In this document: positions 7,025-15,566 of the stretch, piece after piece
Position numbering within the stretch: position 1 is the stretch's first letter
How the letters are laid out: every line of letters begins with the position of its first letter
Source: Lysinibacillus sp. 2017
GTDB lineage: Bacteria; Bacillota; Bacilli; Bacillales_A; Planococcaceae
Length of the DNA stretch: 64,000 nt
Direction of reading: 5' to 3'
Assembly: GCF_003073375.1 (NCBI RefSeq)
Contig: NZ_CP029002.1
Location: 2,466,001-2,530,000 of the forward strand
The notes under the pieces: model-generated
The model's input: the letters and a program-made list of their open reading frames with translations, nothing else
Told to the model about the DNA's origin: nothing
The model's database searches: none
Position numbers and translations under genes: made by a program

Positions 7025-7207
7025 TCAACTAAAAGGTGTTAAAGCGATACTCCAGACAATTAAAACAAAAGATGCTGTTAACCAGAACGTATTAGTGGAA
7101 GTAGGCTGTTCTTTTTTTATTTTTTTAATTATTTCTACAAGGTTGATACAAAATATAATAGCTAAAATTGGCATTACGTATACACTTATAAATGCAAATA
7201 CTATCAT
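7025..7207 (-). CDS. small two-helix membrane protein (cassette H)
   Basis: 60 residues, ATG with GGGGAG 10 bases upstream. Two helices (VFAFISVYVMPILAIIFCINL and FWLTASFVLIVWSIALTPF) separated by the charged loop EIIKKIKKEQPTS. A TGGTATATT box lies about 30 bases upstream as a possible extended -10 promoter. The stop is 5 bases from the S7 tail. No family recognised. Confidence 0.55.
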   Translation of the reverse strand: MIVFAFISVYVMPILAIIFCINLVEIIKKIKKEQPTSTNTFWLTASFVLIVWSIALTPFS

Positions 7208-7255
7208 ACGTAAACACTCCCCTCAGAAATAATATACCATTTTTTTACACAAAGA

Positions 7256-7284
7256 ACCTTCCCAAAGCGGTGTTGGGGAATATT
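7256..7284. repeat. junction site S8
   Basis: ACCTTCCCAAAGCGG then TGTTGGGGAATATT. Left arm equals that of S2; the right arm is diverged (TTGGGGAATATT). It lies between genes H and I. Confidence 0.55.
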
Positions 7285-7332
7285 TAAAGGAGTGCTTGTT
7301 ACACTAAGCGCATAGTTCAATAAGAAAAGCGA

Positions 7333-7545
7333 TTACCGTTCTTCATTATCTCCTTGAAATGTTTTTATTAGTTCTTCAAAATTCTCATTAAATCTGTTTA
7401 TTTCATATCCATAAGTTCCATTGTCGACATTAACCCTTGATGAATCTCTTATAGCGTTTGAAATAATAAAAGCAGAAAATAATATGCAAATGCTTAAAAT
7501 AACTATTGCACCAGTTAAAGATAATCTCGGCTTTTTCTCACCCAA
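7333..7545 (-). CDS. small single-helix membrane protein (cassette I)
   Basis: 70 residues from a TTG at 7545, chosen for GGGGGAG 6 bases upstream; the open frame to 7650 overlaps the next gene and has no ribosome site. Basic N-terminus GEKKPRLS, one helix (LTGAIVILSICILFSAFII), then a soluble tail rich in Asn, Glu and Asp. The helix resembles that of the protein at 2167-2628. No junction site separates it from the GNAT gene upstream (33-base gap). Function unknown. Confidence 0.5.
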   Translation of the reverse strand: MGEKKPRLSLTGAIVILSICILFSAFIISNAIRDSSRVNVDNGTYGYEINRFNENFEELIKTFQGDNEER

Positions 7546-7577
7546 AATAACTCCCCCATTTTTAAGAAGATTAATCT

Positions 7578-8438
7578 TCACATAGTCTCTACATAATAAG
7601 AATTCCAGCTTTTTTTCTTTTCTAATTGTAGTAATGCTGCAAATTGCCATGACATGTGGTTAGTTGTGTCGATTTCAAATTCGACTGTTTTGACACCTTG
7701 GCGTTGTAATTGGATAAGCTGTTGCTTCAAAATGGGCAGAAGGTTTGTGTGATTATTCATGCCAACCCACCCTATTTCGTAATGGTCTGGTGATATTGGA
7801 TGAAGAAAAATATAGGCCATTACGTTATTTTCTTCAACTGTTACAAAGCTTAAATTAAAGTCTGGTGTATCGTCTAATAAAATTTCCTTCCAAGTTTGCC
7901 AAGTAACGTCTTTTGCAGGATTATCTAAATGGGTTTGCTCATAGTTGTATTTTAGTAGTTTAAAAAGATTCTGTTCTAAAGTAGGCTCATTTAATATTTC
8001 GAGTAATGGGATGAGTGTTTGTGTTGATTGTTCTTGTTCTAACCGTTTTAATAATGAGCTTATTTCGTAAGTTTCAATGTATGTTTTACGGAACAGTTTG
8101 AATTGAAATTGTTTCAACAACTGTATTTTTTCTAATTCATGGTCCCAGCAGGATAAAATGATTTTATCGTGCGTATCAGTGGCGGCAAGTAAGTGGTTCA
8201 TCAGTTCAAAAGATGAGTCGTTAGCTAAGACATCAATATATTTTGCATAAGGATGAAAAGGGCTTGACCAGCTAATGCCAATTCCTTTTATAGTCTCCGC
8301 TGAAATTTGGGCAAATAGTTCGGAAAACTTTTTAGATTGAATACGCCATTCTAAGTCGATTAATTTTTGCTCGAGCGCGTAGTCTAATTTAAAGCCATTT
8401 ATGTTATCGATTTTTTTGATTGTTAGATTTTTATTCAT
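7578..8438 (-). CDS. GNAT-family acetyltransferase-like protein (cassette J)
   Basis: 286 residues from the ATG at 8438, chosen for CGGAGAACC 4-8 bases upstream. The C-terminal half (from about residue 160) has the order of a GNAT fold: a helical lead, strand LSFVTVEENNVMAYIFLHPI, YEIGWVGMNN for the strand-4/acetyl-CoA region and a final strand VEFEIDTTN. The N-terminal half resembles a second, degenerate GNAT domain. Substrate unknown. GNAT genes are frequent cassette cargo in integrons. Directly upstream lies site S9. Confidence 0.65.
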   Translation of the reverse strand: MNKNLTIKKIDNINGFKLDYALEQKLIDLEWRIQSKKFSELFAQISAETIKGIGISWSSPFHPYAKYIDVLANDSSFELMNHLLAATDTHDKIILSCWDHELEKIQLLKQFQFKLFRKTYIETYEISSLLKRLEQEQSTQTLIPLLEILNEPTLEQNLFKLLKYNYEQTHLDNPAKDVTWQTWKEILLDDTPDFNLSFVTVEENNVMAYIFLHPISPDHYEIGWVGMNNHTNLLPILKQQLIQLQRQGVKTVEFEIDTTNHMSWQFAALLQLEKKKSWNSYYVETM

Positions 8439-8482
8439 GGTGGTTCTCCGTTCAAGATTTGTATTCAATTGAATAAGGGGTA

Positions 8483-8532
8483 TTGGTTCCCTAAGTATCA
8501 TTGGAAACGTTTTTTTGTATGGTATTGTATAA
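8483..8532. repeat. junction site S9
   Basis: TTGGTTCCCTAAG-TATC-ATTGGAAACGTTTTTTT with tail GTATGGTATTGTATAA. The same form as S5 and the right half of S4/S6. It lies between the Nudix and GNAT genes. Confidence 0.6.
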
Positions 8533-8539
8533 GATAATT

Positions 8540-9031
8540 CTAACGAACTCGATAAACCTCATTTAGATTTAGTTTATGCTCTTCTATTAAATCAATGTTT
8601 CTAGGATTTTGCGTATATTCTTGTAAATAAGGTCCGATGTTTGCGTACATTTCAATATTTTGTAACTCTAAAATAGGAACCCATCTAACATCTATTTGAT
8701 TTGAATCTGGGTTTTCTGGGAATTTTGGTGTACTAGGGCTTTTTATTTTGCATTCAAACATCATAACCAATGTATGTATGTTCCCAAACTTTTCAAAATT
8801 AAGATGAGGTGTGTATTCATAAACAAAAGCCAGAGGACCTACTTCTACATCTATACACGTCTCTTCTTTAGCTTCTCTTTTAACTGTATCTGTAATTGAT
8901 TCATTGGGTTCCGCTCCACCAGCAGGTAAATCGTAAACGATACCTCTTATTGGGTCGTTATACACCGTTAATAATATTTCATTATTTTCTATGATTATTG
9001 CACCAGCCCGTACTCTAATATGAGAAGACAT
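8540..9031 (-). CDS. Nudix hydrolase (cassette K)
   Basis: 163 residues, ATG with AGGAGG 7 bases upstream. A Nudix hydrolase cuts nucleoside diphosphate-linked compounds with a divalent metal. The Nudix box is at about residues 38-60: GGAEPNE...REAKEETCI fits Gx5Ex7REUxEExGU except that the late glycine is Cys. The catalytic glutamates are kept. Start and end lie close to S10 and S9, so it forms a one-gene unit. Substrate cannot be told; Nudix genes are common cassette cargo. Confidence 0.85.
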   Translation of the reverse strand: MSSHIRVRAGAIIIENNEILLTVYNDPIRGIVYDLPAGGAEPNESITDTVKREAKEETCIDVEVGPLAFVYEYTPHLNFEKFGNIHTLVMMFECKIKSPSTPKFPENPDSNQIDVRWVPILELQNIEMYANIGPYLQEYTQNPRNIDLIEEHKLNLNEVYRVR

Positions 9032-9092
9032 TTAAAAACCTCCTAAGTTGATATATTAAGGTTTCTAGAAGATGCTATTGAATTCCTTTAAA

Positions 9093-9154
9093 AATTTCCA
9101 AATCGATGTTGGGAAGTTATTATATATTAATAGTTCATCTTAAAATATTGTATA
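9093..9154. repeat. junction site S10, right end of array
   Basis: ATTTCCAAATCGATGTTGGGAAGTT, a diverged palindrome, with ATTGTATA at 9147-9154 as the tail. No further site was found to the right. The stretch 9155-9332 holds no gene or other feature that I can see. Confidence 0.5.
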
Positions 9155-9332
9155 GCTACGAATATGGAACTTATCTCCATTTGTATTATAGTAATTAAAT
9201 TCTACAAATATAACGAGAAATCTTCTATAAATTCCTGTAACAATAGACGAATTACATCATGATGTAATTGATTATTTCAATGGCATTAATTTCAAAGTTT
9301 TATCAAATATTCAATTTAATAACTAACAATAG

Positions 9333-9357
9333 GTTTTATTTTTTTAATAGAGGGAAG
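9333..9357 (+). promoter_or_regulatory. probable SigB promoter of csbD
   Basis: GTTTTA (9333-9338), 13 bases, GGGAAG (9352-9357) fits the general-stress sigma-B consensus GTTTAA-N12-15-GGGTAT. It is 34 bases before the ATG. csbD is a known SigB target in Bacillus subtilis, which supports the reading. Confidence 0.55.
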
Positions 9358-9391
9358 ATAGATATTGTATAAAACTTAAGGAGGTCATACA

Positions 9392-9592
9392 ATGTCGAGT
9401 GGATTTTCTGATAAATTAAAAAGTACAGGTAATAAAATTAAAGGGGAAGTAAAAGAAACGGTTGGGGAAAAAACAAATGACCCAAAATTACAAGCTGAAG
9501 GAAAATTAGATCAGTTAAAAGGGGAAGCACAAGAAAAAATTGCTGATGTAAAAGAAGCGATTTCAGACAAATTCAACAATGGATCAAAATAG
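9392..9592 (+). CDS. csbD: CsbD family stress protein
   Basis: 66 residues, ATG after AAGGAGG with 9 bases spacing. The sequence is the CsbD pattern: KSTGNKIKGEVKETVGEKT, then LQAEGKLDQLKGEAQEKI. It is small, highly charged and hydrophilic, probably partly unfolded, and cytoplasmic. CsbD proteins are induced by general stress under SigB; the biochemical role is unknown. A probable SigB promoter precedes it and a strong terminator follows, so it is a single-gene unit. Confidence 0.85.
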   Translation: MSSGFSDKLKSTGNKIKGEVKETVGEKTNDPKLQAEGKLDQLKGEAQEKIADVKEAISDKFNNGSK

Positions 9593-9598
9593 TCTAAA

Positions 9599-9631
9599 AA
9601 ACTAGCATCCAAGTGGTTGCTAGTCTTTTTA
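9599..9631 (+). terminator. terminator of csbD
   Basis: ACTAGCATCCA-AG-TGGTTGCTAGT stem followed by CTTTTT, 7 bases after the csbD stop. Confidence 0.85.
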
Positions 9632-9782
9632 TGCACTAAAATAAGAACTAAGGATTATATTAAAATAGGCATTAAAACATATAATTTTAAATTTTTCTAA
9701 CATTTAATTAATTTATATTTCATTTTATAGGAATTTTGATATACTTTAAATTATTAACCATACCTAATAAGGGGGAGATATT

Positions 9783-11957
9783 ATGAAACTCGATCAATTA
9801 ATACCCCTATCAAAAGACAGATTATTTATTTGGCTAAAAACCTTAAGTAACCAGCTTTCGAAAGGCACTGTAATCATTGATTTCCATGATTCAAATCTTT
9901 CTATTGTTCATGCCAACGAAGAATTTCTTCAATTAACAAATTACTCAATCGAGCAACTCATTGGACAAAATTTTTCAATCTTTAATGGTCATCGTACAGA
10001 TACAGAAACTGCAAATGAATTTATATATCACATTCAAAATGGTGTGTCACGGAAATTTACAATTTTAAATTATACATTGGGTGGCTCTACATTTTGGAAT
10101 AATATTACGATTCATCCGATTCGAGACGAAAATCAAAAAATACAATATATTTTCCTAACGTGTGAAGACTACACAGAGAACGAGTTAAATAAAATGCTTT
10201 CTAAACTTGAGCATGAAGTATACGAAGCAATTGATGCCGATGACGATTTACAATTCATTTTGACATTAATTACAAAAAAAATTGAGAATCACTATATCCG
10301 CGATGTATATTGTACGATTCATCTGTTTGACGAACAGCTAAAAGCGCAAACAATTGGTTCCAATACATTGCCAATCGAAATTATCAATGAACTTGAGCTA
10401 ATAAAAGTTACGCCAAATATGGGCTTTAATGAATCAGCCATCTATTTAAAAGATATCAAACTAACACAACAACAACGACAATCATTTTACAATTTCCAAT
10501 TAAACGATGTCTGTGGTACTTGGTCAAAACCGATTTTAACACCACAATATGACTTATTAGGGATGTTGACATTATTTCATCAAGAAGATAACGAATTAAA
10601 ACAAGCAGATATCAACTATTTAAATCGACTTGCACTTTTAATTCAGCTTGCTATAAAGTATGCGAAACAGAAAAATGAGCTTCGACGTTTAGCTTTTTAT
10701 GATGTCGAAACAACCCTTCCAAATACGCATTATTTTAAAACAACTCTTTTTGATTGGATAGACGAAGGAAAAAAAGGTTTTGTCGCTATCCTACACGCAA
10801 GAGAGTATAACAAAATAATCGATTTATATGGAAGGAAAGCTGGGGCCGATTTATTAAAACAAATTGCGGACCGATTAGATCAACTAAATACACCAGGAAA
10901 AGAGTTTGTAGCCCGCTTCTCTAATTCAATTATTATGGCAAAAATAAACAATTATACAAATTTATTAAATTACCTACCCGTTCTCAAACAATTAATAACC
11001 GAGCCTTACCTCATCAACGGAGAAAAAAATTATATTACATTGAAAATTGGTGTTACCTTTTTCGATAAACAATCTACAATCGACCAATGTATTCACAAAG
11101 CAGACATTGCATTATCAACGTCACGTAAAGTAAACGGTACTTATGCAGCTGTTTTTGAGGAAAATAGTAATCAAAAATTAGCGGAAGAAATGAAAATTTT
11201 TAACCATTTAAGTTGTGGGATTTTAAACGAAGAATTCCAAGTTCATTTACAGCCGAAAGTAAATATTGAAACACTTGAAATTGAAGGTTTTGAAGGTCTC
11301 TCTCGTTGGAATTCAAAAGTTCTCGGCAATGTATCACCCGCAAAATTCATTCCCATAGCAGAACAATCAGGAAAAATTAAAGAAATCGATTTATTAAATT
11401 TCAAATTTGTTTTAACATGGCTTCAAAATCGGATCAATGATAACAAAAAAGTATTACCGATTGCACTAAATGTATCGCCCGATCATTTTTATGATCCTAA
11501 ATTTATTGAAAATATCGTAAACGTGTTTTCACAATTTGAAGTTCCTGCTAAGTATATTAAATTTGAAGTAACAGAAAGTATTGAATTAGATGATTTAACA
11601 AAAGCGAAGGAAATTTTAAATACGCTAAATACTATGGGAATTGAAAGTTCGATTGACGACTTTGGTGTTGGTTATTCATCCCTTAGTTATCTACCACAAC
11701 TGCCATTTTCAGAATTAAAAATTGATCGTAGCTTTATCAACGAAATAACTGAACCTGGTATGCATGCAGTCGTACAAACGATCATCCAGCTTGCAAACAA
11801 TATTAATATGCGTGTAATTGCAGAAGGTATTGAAACAGAAGAGCAACTTAAACTGCTCCAACAATTAGGCTGTCCAGCAGGGCAAGGTTATTATTTCTAC
11901 AAGCCAATGCCGATTGAAGAAGCGGAAAAATTACTTGATATTGAACAAAAGCGCTAA
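9783..11957 (+). CDS. PAS-GAF-GGDEF-EAL protein, probable c-di-GMP phosphodiesterase
   Basis: 724 residues, no membrane helix. Order: PAS (about 30-140), GAF (140-290), GGDEF (300-450), EAL (470-720). The GGDEF signature is replaced by FSNSI (in ARFSNSII), so cyclase activity is unlikely. The EAL domain keeps metal and catalytic residues: E of EGL (EAL variant), NVSPDHF, EVTESIE, IDDFGVGYSSL, LKIDRSFI, AEGIETEEQ and the late QGYYFYKP. It therefore probably degrades c-di-GMP in response to PAS/GAF input. A paralogue of the same layout lies at 32210-34396. ATG after GGGGGAG. Confidence 0.85.
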   Translation: MKLDQLIPLSKDRLFIWLKTLSNQLSKGTVIIDFHDSNLSIVHANEEFLQLTNYSIEQLIGQNFSIFNGHRTDTETANEFIYHIQNGVSRKFTILNYTLGGSTFWNNITIHPIRDENQKIQYIFLTCEDYTENELNKMLSKLEHEVYEAIDADDDLQFILTLITKKIENHYIRDVYCTIHLFDEQLKAQTIGSNTLPIEIINELELIKVTPNMGFNESAIYLKDIKLTQQQRQSFYNFQLNDVCGTWSKPILTPQYDLLGMLTLFHQEDNELKQADINYLNRLALLIQLAIKYAKQKNELRRLAFYDVETTLPNTHYFKTTLFDWIDEGKKGFVAILHAREYNKIIDLYGRKAGADLLKQIADRLDQLNTPGKEFVARFSNSIIMAKINNYTNLLNYLPVLKQLITEPYLINGEKNYITLKIGVTFFDKQSTIDQCIHKADIALSTSRKVNGTYAAVFEENSNQKLAEEMKIFNHLSCGILNEEFQVHLQPKVNIETLEIEGFEGLSRWNSKVLGNVSPAKFIPIAEQSGKIKEIDLLNFKFVLTWLQNRINDNKKVLPIALNVSPDHFYDPKFIENIVNVFSQFEVPAKYIKFEVTESIELDDLTKAKEILNTLNTMGIESSIDDFGVGYSSLSYLPQLPFSELKIDRSFINEITEPGMHAVVQTIIQLANNINMRVIAEGIETEEQLKLLQQLGCPAGQGYYFYKPMPIEEAEKLLDIEQKR

Positions 11958-11997
11958 AACGCCCTTATGTACGGTGATTTAGCACTTTCTTACTAAA

Positions 11998-12038
11998 ATA
12001 AAAGCGGATGCCCGATTCATTTCAGGCATCCGCTTTTT
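11998..12038. terminator. bidirectional terminator
   Basis: AAAGCGGATGCC and GGCATCCGCTTT form a 12-bp stem with T runs on both strands. It separates the convergent EAL gene and esterase-like gene. Confidence 0.85.
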
Positions 12039-12042
12039 GTTG

Positions 12043-12693
12043 TTAATTTAAAGTTGTTGGTAAATCTTCAGCCAAAAAGGCAATTAAATCTTGTAAATTT
12101 TGTTCGCATACACCGTGCCCTATTGGATACGATTTGAACACGACTTTCGTGCCGTATTCATTAAAGAAGTTTGAGGCATGCTCTGCCCACACAAATGGGA
12201 AATCATAATCATATTCACCATGTGAAATGAAAATCTTCGTTTCATCCATTGTTTTTTTACTATATTCTAGCGCAGCAAACTCTGGTAAATAACCACTTAA
12301 TATCGCAGTGCCTCGTATTGCATTGCCCATAACCATTGCTAACGATCCCGCCATGGCCGCTCCTTGATTAAAGCCAACTACATAAATTTGCTTTTCATCT
12401 AAATTAAATTCTTGAATCGCTTCAAAAATAAACGCCTCTACCGCTTTTAACACTTTGTCGAAAATGGCACGATCTGGCTTGCCCTCTTCTTCAAACGTAT
12501 AAAAAGCATAGCCAGGACGATGCTGAATCGGTCCTTGTAAACTGAAAATGTGGCACTGTGATGAAAATGATTCAACTAATTGTACTAAATCCTTTTCATC
12601 ACTTCCTAAACCGTGTAATAAGAAAATGGCGGGTTGTTTATCCCCCTGTACTGCTGGTGTTTTGTGTAAATAATTAAATGGTGTTTTCATCAT
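12043..12693 (-). CDS. phospholipase/carboxylesterase-like alpha/beta hydrolase lacking the Ser nucleophile
   Basis: 216 residues, single alpha/beta-hydrolase domain of the carboxylesterase/thioesterase (Abhydrolase_2) type. The oxyanion strand LLHGLGSDEKDL is present. The nucleophile elbow reads VVGFNQGAAM: the Ser of GFSQG is Asn. The acid (HGEYDYDFPF) and His (PIGHGV) regions remain. Loss of Ser suggests a non-hydrolytic role, if the base call is right. Start at 12693 or at the next ATG (12690), both behind AGGAG. A terminator lies at 11998-12038. Confidence 0.75.
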   Translation of the reverse strand: MMKTPFNYLHKTPAVQGDKQPAIFLLHGLGSDEKDLVQLVESFSSQCHIFSLQGPIQHRPGYAFYTFEEEGKPDRAIFDKVLKAVEAFIFEAIQEFNLDEKQIYVVGFNQGAAMAGSLAMVMGNAIRGTAILSGYLPEFAALEYSKKTMDETKIFISHGEYDYDFPFVWAEHASNFFNEYGTKVVFKSYPIGHGVCEQNLQDLIAFLAEDLPTTLN

Positions 12694-12721
12694 ATACTCC
12701 TTTTATCACGTATTAACTCTT

Positions 12722-13285
12722 TTAAGAAAGCGTCATTTGATTAACAATTTGGTCGGCGTAGTAAGCAATATAGCCGTCCATCATTTTTAACGTCTCGTCG
12801 ATATTTCCTTCAGTTAACGTTTCCGCATTTTTTATCGTTACATAAGTTAAAAAATCAATGCGTAGTGTATGTTCGATCGATGCATATGCATAATCATAGA
12901 TTACATCTTCATCTGAAACATTAAGTTCTTTATATTGCTTGTGAAATGCTTCTTTATAGTCATCCATTTTTTCTGCAACATCATTACGAATTCGCATTTG
13001 CTGCGCCATTAATTCGTTTTCGATAAAGCTCACTTTTGGAAATGACCCAGAACCATATGTATCACGTACAATCTGTGTCCAAGCTGTTTTATTGTCAACA
13101 AAATACGCAATATTTAACATGAGGCGATCATAAAAATCTTCTGTTGAAGTTGCTGACTCACGTTTTTGATTGACATTTTGTTGAATCATTTGTTCAAATT
13201 GCTTCACATCGGTTTTGTTTGTTAGAAAAAAAAGTACTTTTTCAATGTATGTTGTAATTTCTTTTTGAATTTGATCTGTTGTCAT
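12722..13285 (-). CDS. hypothetical helical protein, 187 residues
   Basis: ATG at 13285, upstream GGAAGTGAACGGTTT is only a weak ribosome site. The chain is acidic, soluble and predicted to be mostly helical, with no signal peptide, membrane helix or catalytic motif that I recognise. It lies between the esterase-like gene and tkt on the same strand, and is separated from tkt by a terminator. In B. subtilis sirA follows tkt, but this protein does not resemble SirA. Function unknown. Confidence 0.6.
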   Translation of the reverse strand: MTTDQIQKEITTYIEKVLFFLTNKTDVKQFEQMIQQNVNQKRESATSTEDFYDRLMLNIAYFVDNKTAWTQIVRDTYGSGSFPKVSFIENELMAQQMRIRNDVAEKMDDYKEAFHKQYKELNVSDEDVIYDYAYASIEHTLRIDFLTYVTIKNAETLTEGNIDETLKMMDGYIAYYADQIVNQMTLS

Positions 13286-13384
13286 AAACCGTTCACTTCC
13301 TTCATCTGATGCTTCCTTTTATCCAAGTTTTATCGTACCATTCCGTCAACAATTAAGCACGTTTTGGTCATAGAAAACCTAATA

Positions 13385-13423
13385 AAAATGCCACCCGCCA
13401 AATATAGGCGGATGACATTTTTT
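13385..13423 (-). terminator. terminator of tkt
   Basis: On the minus strand ATGTCATCCGCC...GGCGGGTGGCAT forms a stem followed by TTTTTATT, 11 bases after the tkt stop. Confidence 0.8.
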
Positions 13424-13433
13424 GAGGATTCAA

Positions 13434-15428
13434 TTATAGTGCTTTTACTTTCGCAACTACATTTTCCACTGTAAAGCCGTATTGTTCAAGGACAATTTTT
13501 TCTGGAGCTGAAGCACCGAATTTGTCGATTGCTAATACATCGCCCTCAAAACCAACATATTTATGCCAGCCGAATGACGCACCCATTTCAATTGCTAAAC
13601 GTTTTGTTACCGCTTTTGGTAAAACAGATTCTTTGTATTCTTTTGATTGTTTTTCAAAACGATCCATTGATGGCATTGAGACAACCGATGCATCAATTCC
13701 TTCAGTCAATAACACTTTTTGTGCTTCCACTGCTAAAGAAACTTCTGAACCTGTTGCGATTAAAATCGCATCTGGTGTTTCTTTTGTTGCTTTTGAAACA
13801 ACGTAAGCGCCTTGTTCAACACCAGCGTATACTGTTTCTTTTGTTGCATCTAATACTGGTAAGTTTTGACGAGATAATACTAATACTGTTGGTGTAGAAG
13901 TACTTTCAACCGCTAATTTCCAAGCTGCTGCTGATTCGTTACCATCTGCAGGACGAATTACTGAAAGGTTTGGCATTGCACGTAATGCAGCTAAATGTTC
14001 AACTGGTTCATGTGTTGGACCATCTTCCCCTACTGCAATTGAATCATGTGTAAATACATATGTTACTGGTAAGCCCATTAAAGCTGATAAACGGATTGCT
14101 GGACGAACATAGTCAGAGAATACGAAGAATGTACCACCAAACACGTTTAAACCACCATGTAAAGCCATACCGTTCATGGCGGCACCCATAGCGAATTCAC
14201 GTACACCAAACCAAATGTTACGGCCTTCTGGAGTTTCAGCGAAGAAGTCACCAGCGCCTTTAATAGTTGTTTTGTTAGAACCTGCTAAGTCTGCAGAACC
14301 ACCGAAGAATGATGGTGTCATTTTCGCGATGGCGTTAATTGCTTCACCAGATGACGAACGAGTTGCAATTGATTTACCTACTTCATATACAGGTAATTCT
14401 GATGCAAAGTTTTCAGGTAATTTATTTTCCATTGCGTTCACAAATTGAGCTGCTAATTCAGGGTATTCTGCTTTGTAGCTTGCAAAAATTTCGTTCCAAG
14501 CTGCTTCTGCTTGCACACCTTGTACTTCTGATGCTGCTTTAAATGTTTCATAAACTTCAGCAGGTACGTGGAATGGCTCATGCTCCCAACCGTAAGCTGC
14601 TTTTGTTAATGATACTTCATCTGTTCCAAGTGGAGAACCATGAGAATCTGATTTACCAGATTTATTTGGTGACCCAAACCCAATTACCGTTTTTACTTCG
14701 ATAATTGTTGGACCGCCTGTATTTTGTTTTGCTGTTTCAATTGCCGCATTGATTGACGCTGTATCTGTTCCGTCTGCTACTTTTAAGTAATTCCAATTGT
14801 AAGATTCGAAACGTTTTTGGATGTTTTCTGAGAATGACTTTTCTAAATCACCATCAAGTGAAATATCATTTGAATCATATAACACAATTAACTTGTCTAA
14901 TTGTAAGTGACCCGCTAAAGAAATTGCTTCTGCAGCGACACCTTCCATTAAGTCCCCGTCACCACAAAGTGCAAATGTGTAGTGATCGACAATTTCGTGA
15001 CCTGATTTATTGTATGTAGCAGATAAATGACGTTCAGCCATTGCCATACCTACTGACATTGCAATCCCTTGACCAAGTGGGCCTGTTGTTGCTTCAACCC
15101 CAGTTGTGTGACCATATTCAGGATGTCCAGGTGTTAATGAACCCCATTGACGGAAGCTTTTGATTTCTTCCATATCTAATCCGTATCCACCAAGGTGTAA
15201 TAAGCTATATAAAAGCATTGATCCATGTCCAGCTGATAATACAAAACGGTCACGGTTGAACCATTTTGGATTTTGTGGGTTATGACGTAATTGCTTCGTC
15301 CATAACGTATAAGCCATTGGTGCAGCACCCATTGGTAATCCTGGGTGACCTGAGTTCGCTTTCTCGACTGCGTCGATTGATAGTGTACGGATTGCGTTAA
15401 TTGCTAACTGATCCATCTGTTGTGTCAT
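13434..15428 (-). CDS. tkt: transketolase
   Basis: 664 residues, the usual family length. It moves two-carbon ketol units between sugar phosphates in the pentose phosphate pathway, with thiamine diphosphate and a metal. Visible marks: [18 protein letters not shown] near the N-terminus, the ThDP motif [13 protein letters not shown] with its Asn ([10 protein letters not shown]), [12 protein letters not shown] and the Pyr-domain [21 protein letters not shown] behind AAAGGATG. It follows ynzC as in B. subtilis (lexA-yneA-yneB-ynzC-tkt). Confidence 0.97.
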   Translation of the reverse strand: MTQQMDQLAINAIRTLSIDAVEKANSGHPGLPMGAAPMAYTLWTKQLRHNPQNPKWFNRDRFVLSAGHGSMLLYSLLHLGGYGLDMEEIKSFRQWGSLTPGHPEYGHTTGVEATTGPLGQGIAMSVGMAMAERHLSATYNKSGHEIVDHYTFALCGDGDLMEGVAAEAISLAGHLQLDKLIVLYDSNDISLDGDLEKSFSENIQKRFESYNWNYLKVADGTDTASINAAIETAKQNTGGPTIIEVKTVIGFGSPNKSGKSDSHGSPLGTDEVSLTKAAYGWEHEPFHVPAEVYETFKAASEVQGVQAEAAWNEIFASYKAEYPELAAQFVNAMENKLPENFASELPVYEVGKSIATRSSSGEAINAIAKMTPSFFGGSADLAGSNKTTIKGAGDFFAETPEGRNIWFGVREFAMGAAMNGMALHGGLNVFGGTFFVFSDYVRPAIRLSALMGLPVTYVFTHDSIAVGEDGPTHEPVEHLAALRAMPNLSVIRPADGNESAAAWKLAVESTSTPTVLVLSRQNLPVLDATKETVYAGVEQGAYVVSKATKETPDAILIATGSEVSLAVEAQKVLLTEGIDASVVSMPSMDRFEKQSKEYKESVLPKAVTKRLAIEMGASFGWHKYVGFEGDVLAIDKFGASAPEKIVLEQYGFTVENVVAKVKAL

Positions 15429-15566
15429 TGTTTGACATCCTTTCTCGAACTATATTTATACATTCTATAGTTTAGACAAATTTGAGTAAGAAAACAATCA
15501 CTTATCGTAACGTTTCACAAAATATGCCATACTCAATTTCGAATGTGTCACATTAATTGCAATTTT

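Larger units (their letters stand above)
2025..9154. mobile_element. cassette-like array of small genes separated by palindromic junction sites
   Basis: About ten units lie between related junction sites, here called S1 to S10. Nearly every unit holds one gene on the minus strand, and stop codons lie close to one side of each site. Read in gene direction, most sites start with AATAA(A)CGTTCCCAAA after a gene and end with GCTTTGGGAA(T/G)GTT before the next. This resembles the arm layout of integron attC sites (AAC...GTT) but does not match their RYYYAAC/GTTRRRY consensus. Cargo (GNAT, Nudix, DUF4279, tiny membrane proteins) is typical of mobile cassettes. No integrase or transposase is visible. 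Cassette behaviour is inference; the repeated junctions are seen directly. Confidence 0.6.

Noticed and set aside
2025-9154. A CRISPR array
   Set aside because: The repeats are too few, unevenly spaced (hundreds of bases), palindromic and separated by genes, not by uniform spacers. No cas genes are present.
2025-9154. A classical integron or dif-module (Xer) array
   Set aside because: No tyrosine integrase with its attI is visible. The sites fit neither the attC core rules nor the Bacillus dif sequence.
13529-13897. Plus-strand open frames opposite tkt, mutS, rsfS/yqeK and others
   Set aside because: They lie fully inside well-conserved genes, have Leu/Ser-rich shadow composition and lack ribosome sites.
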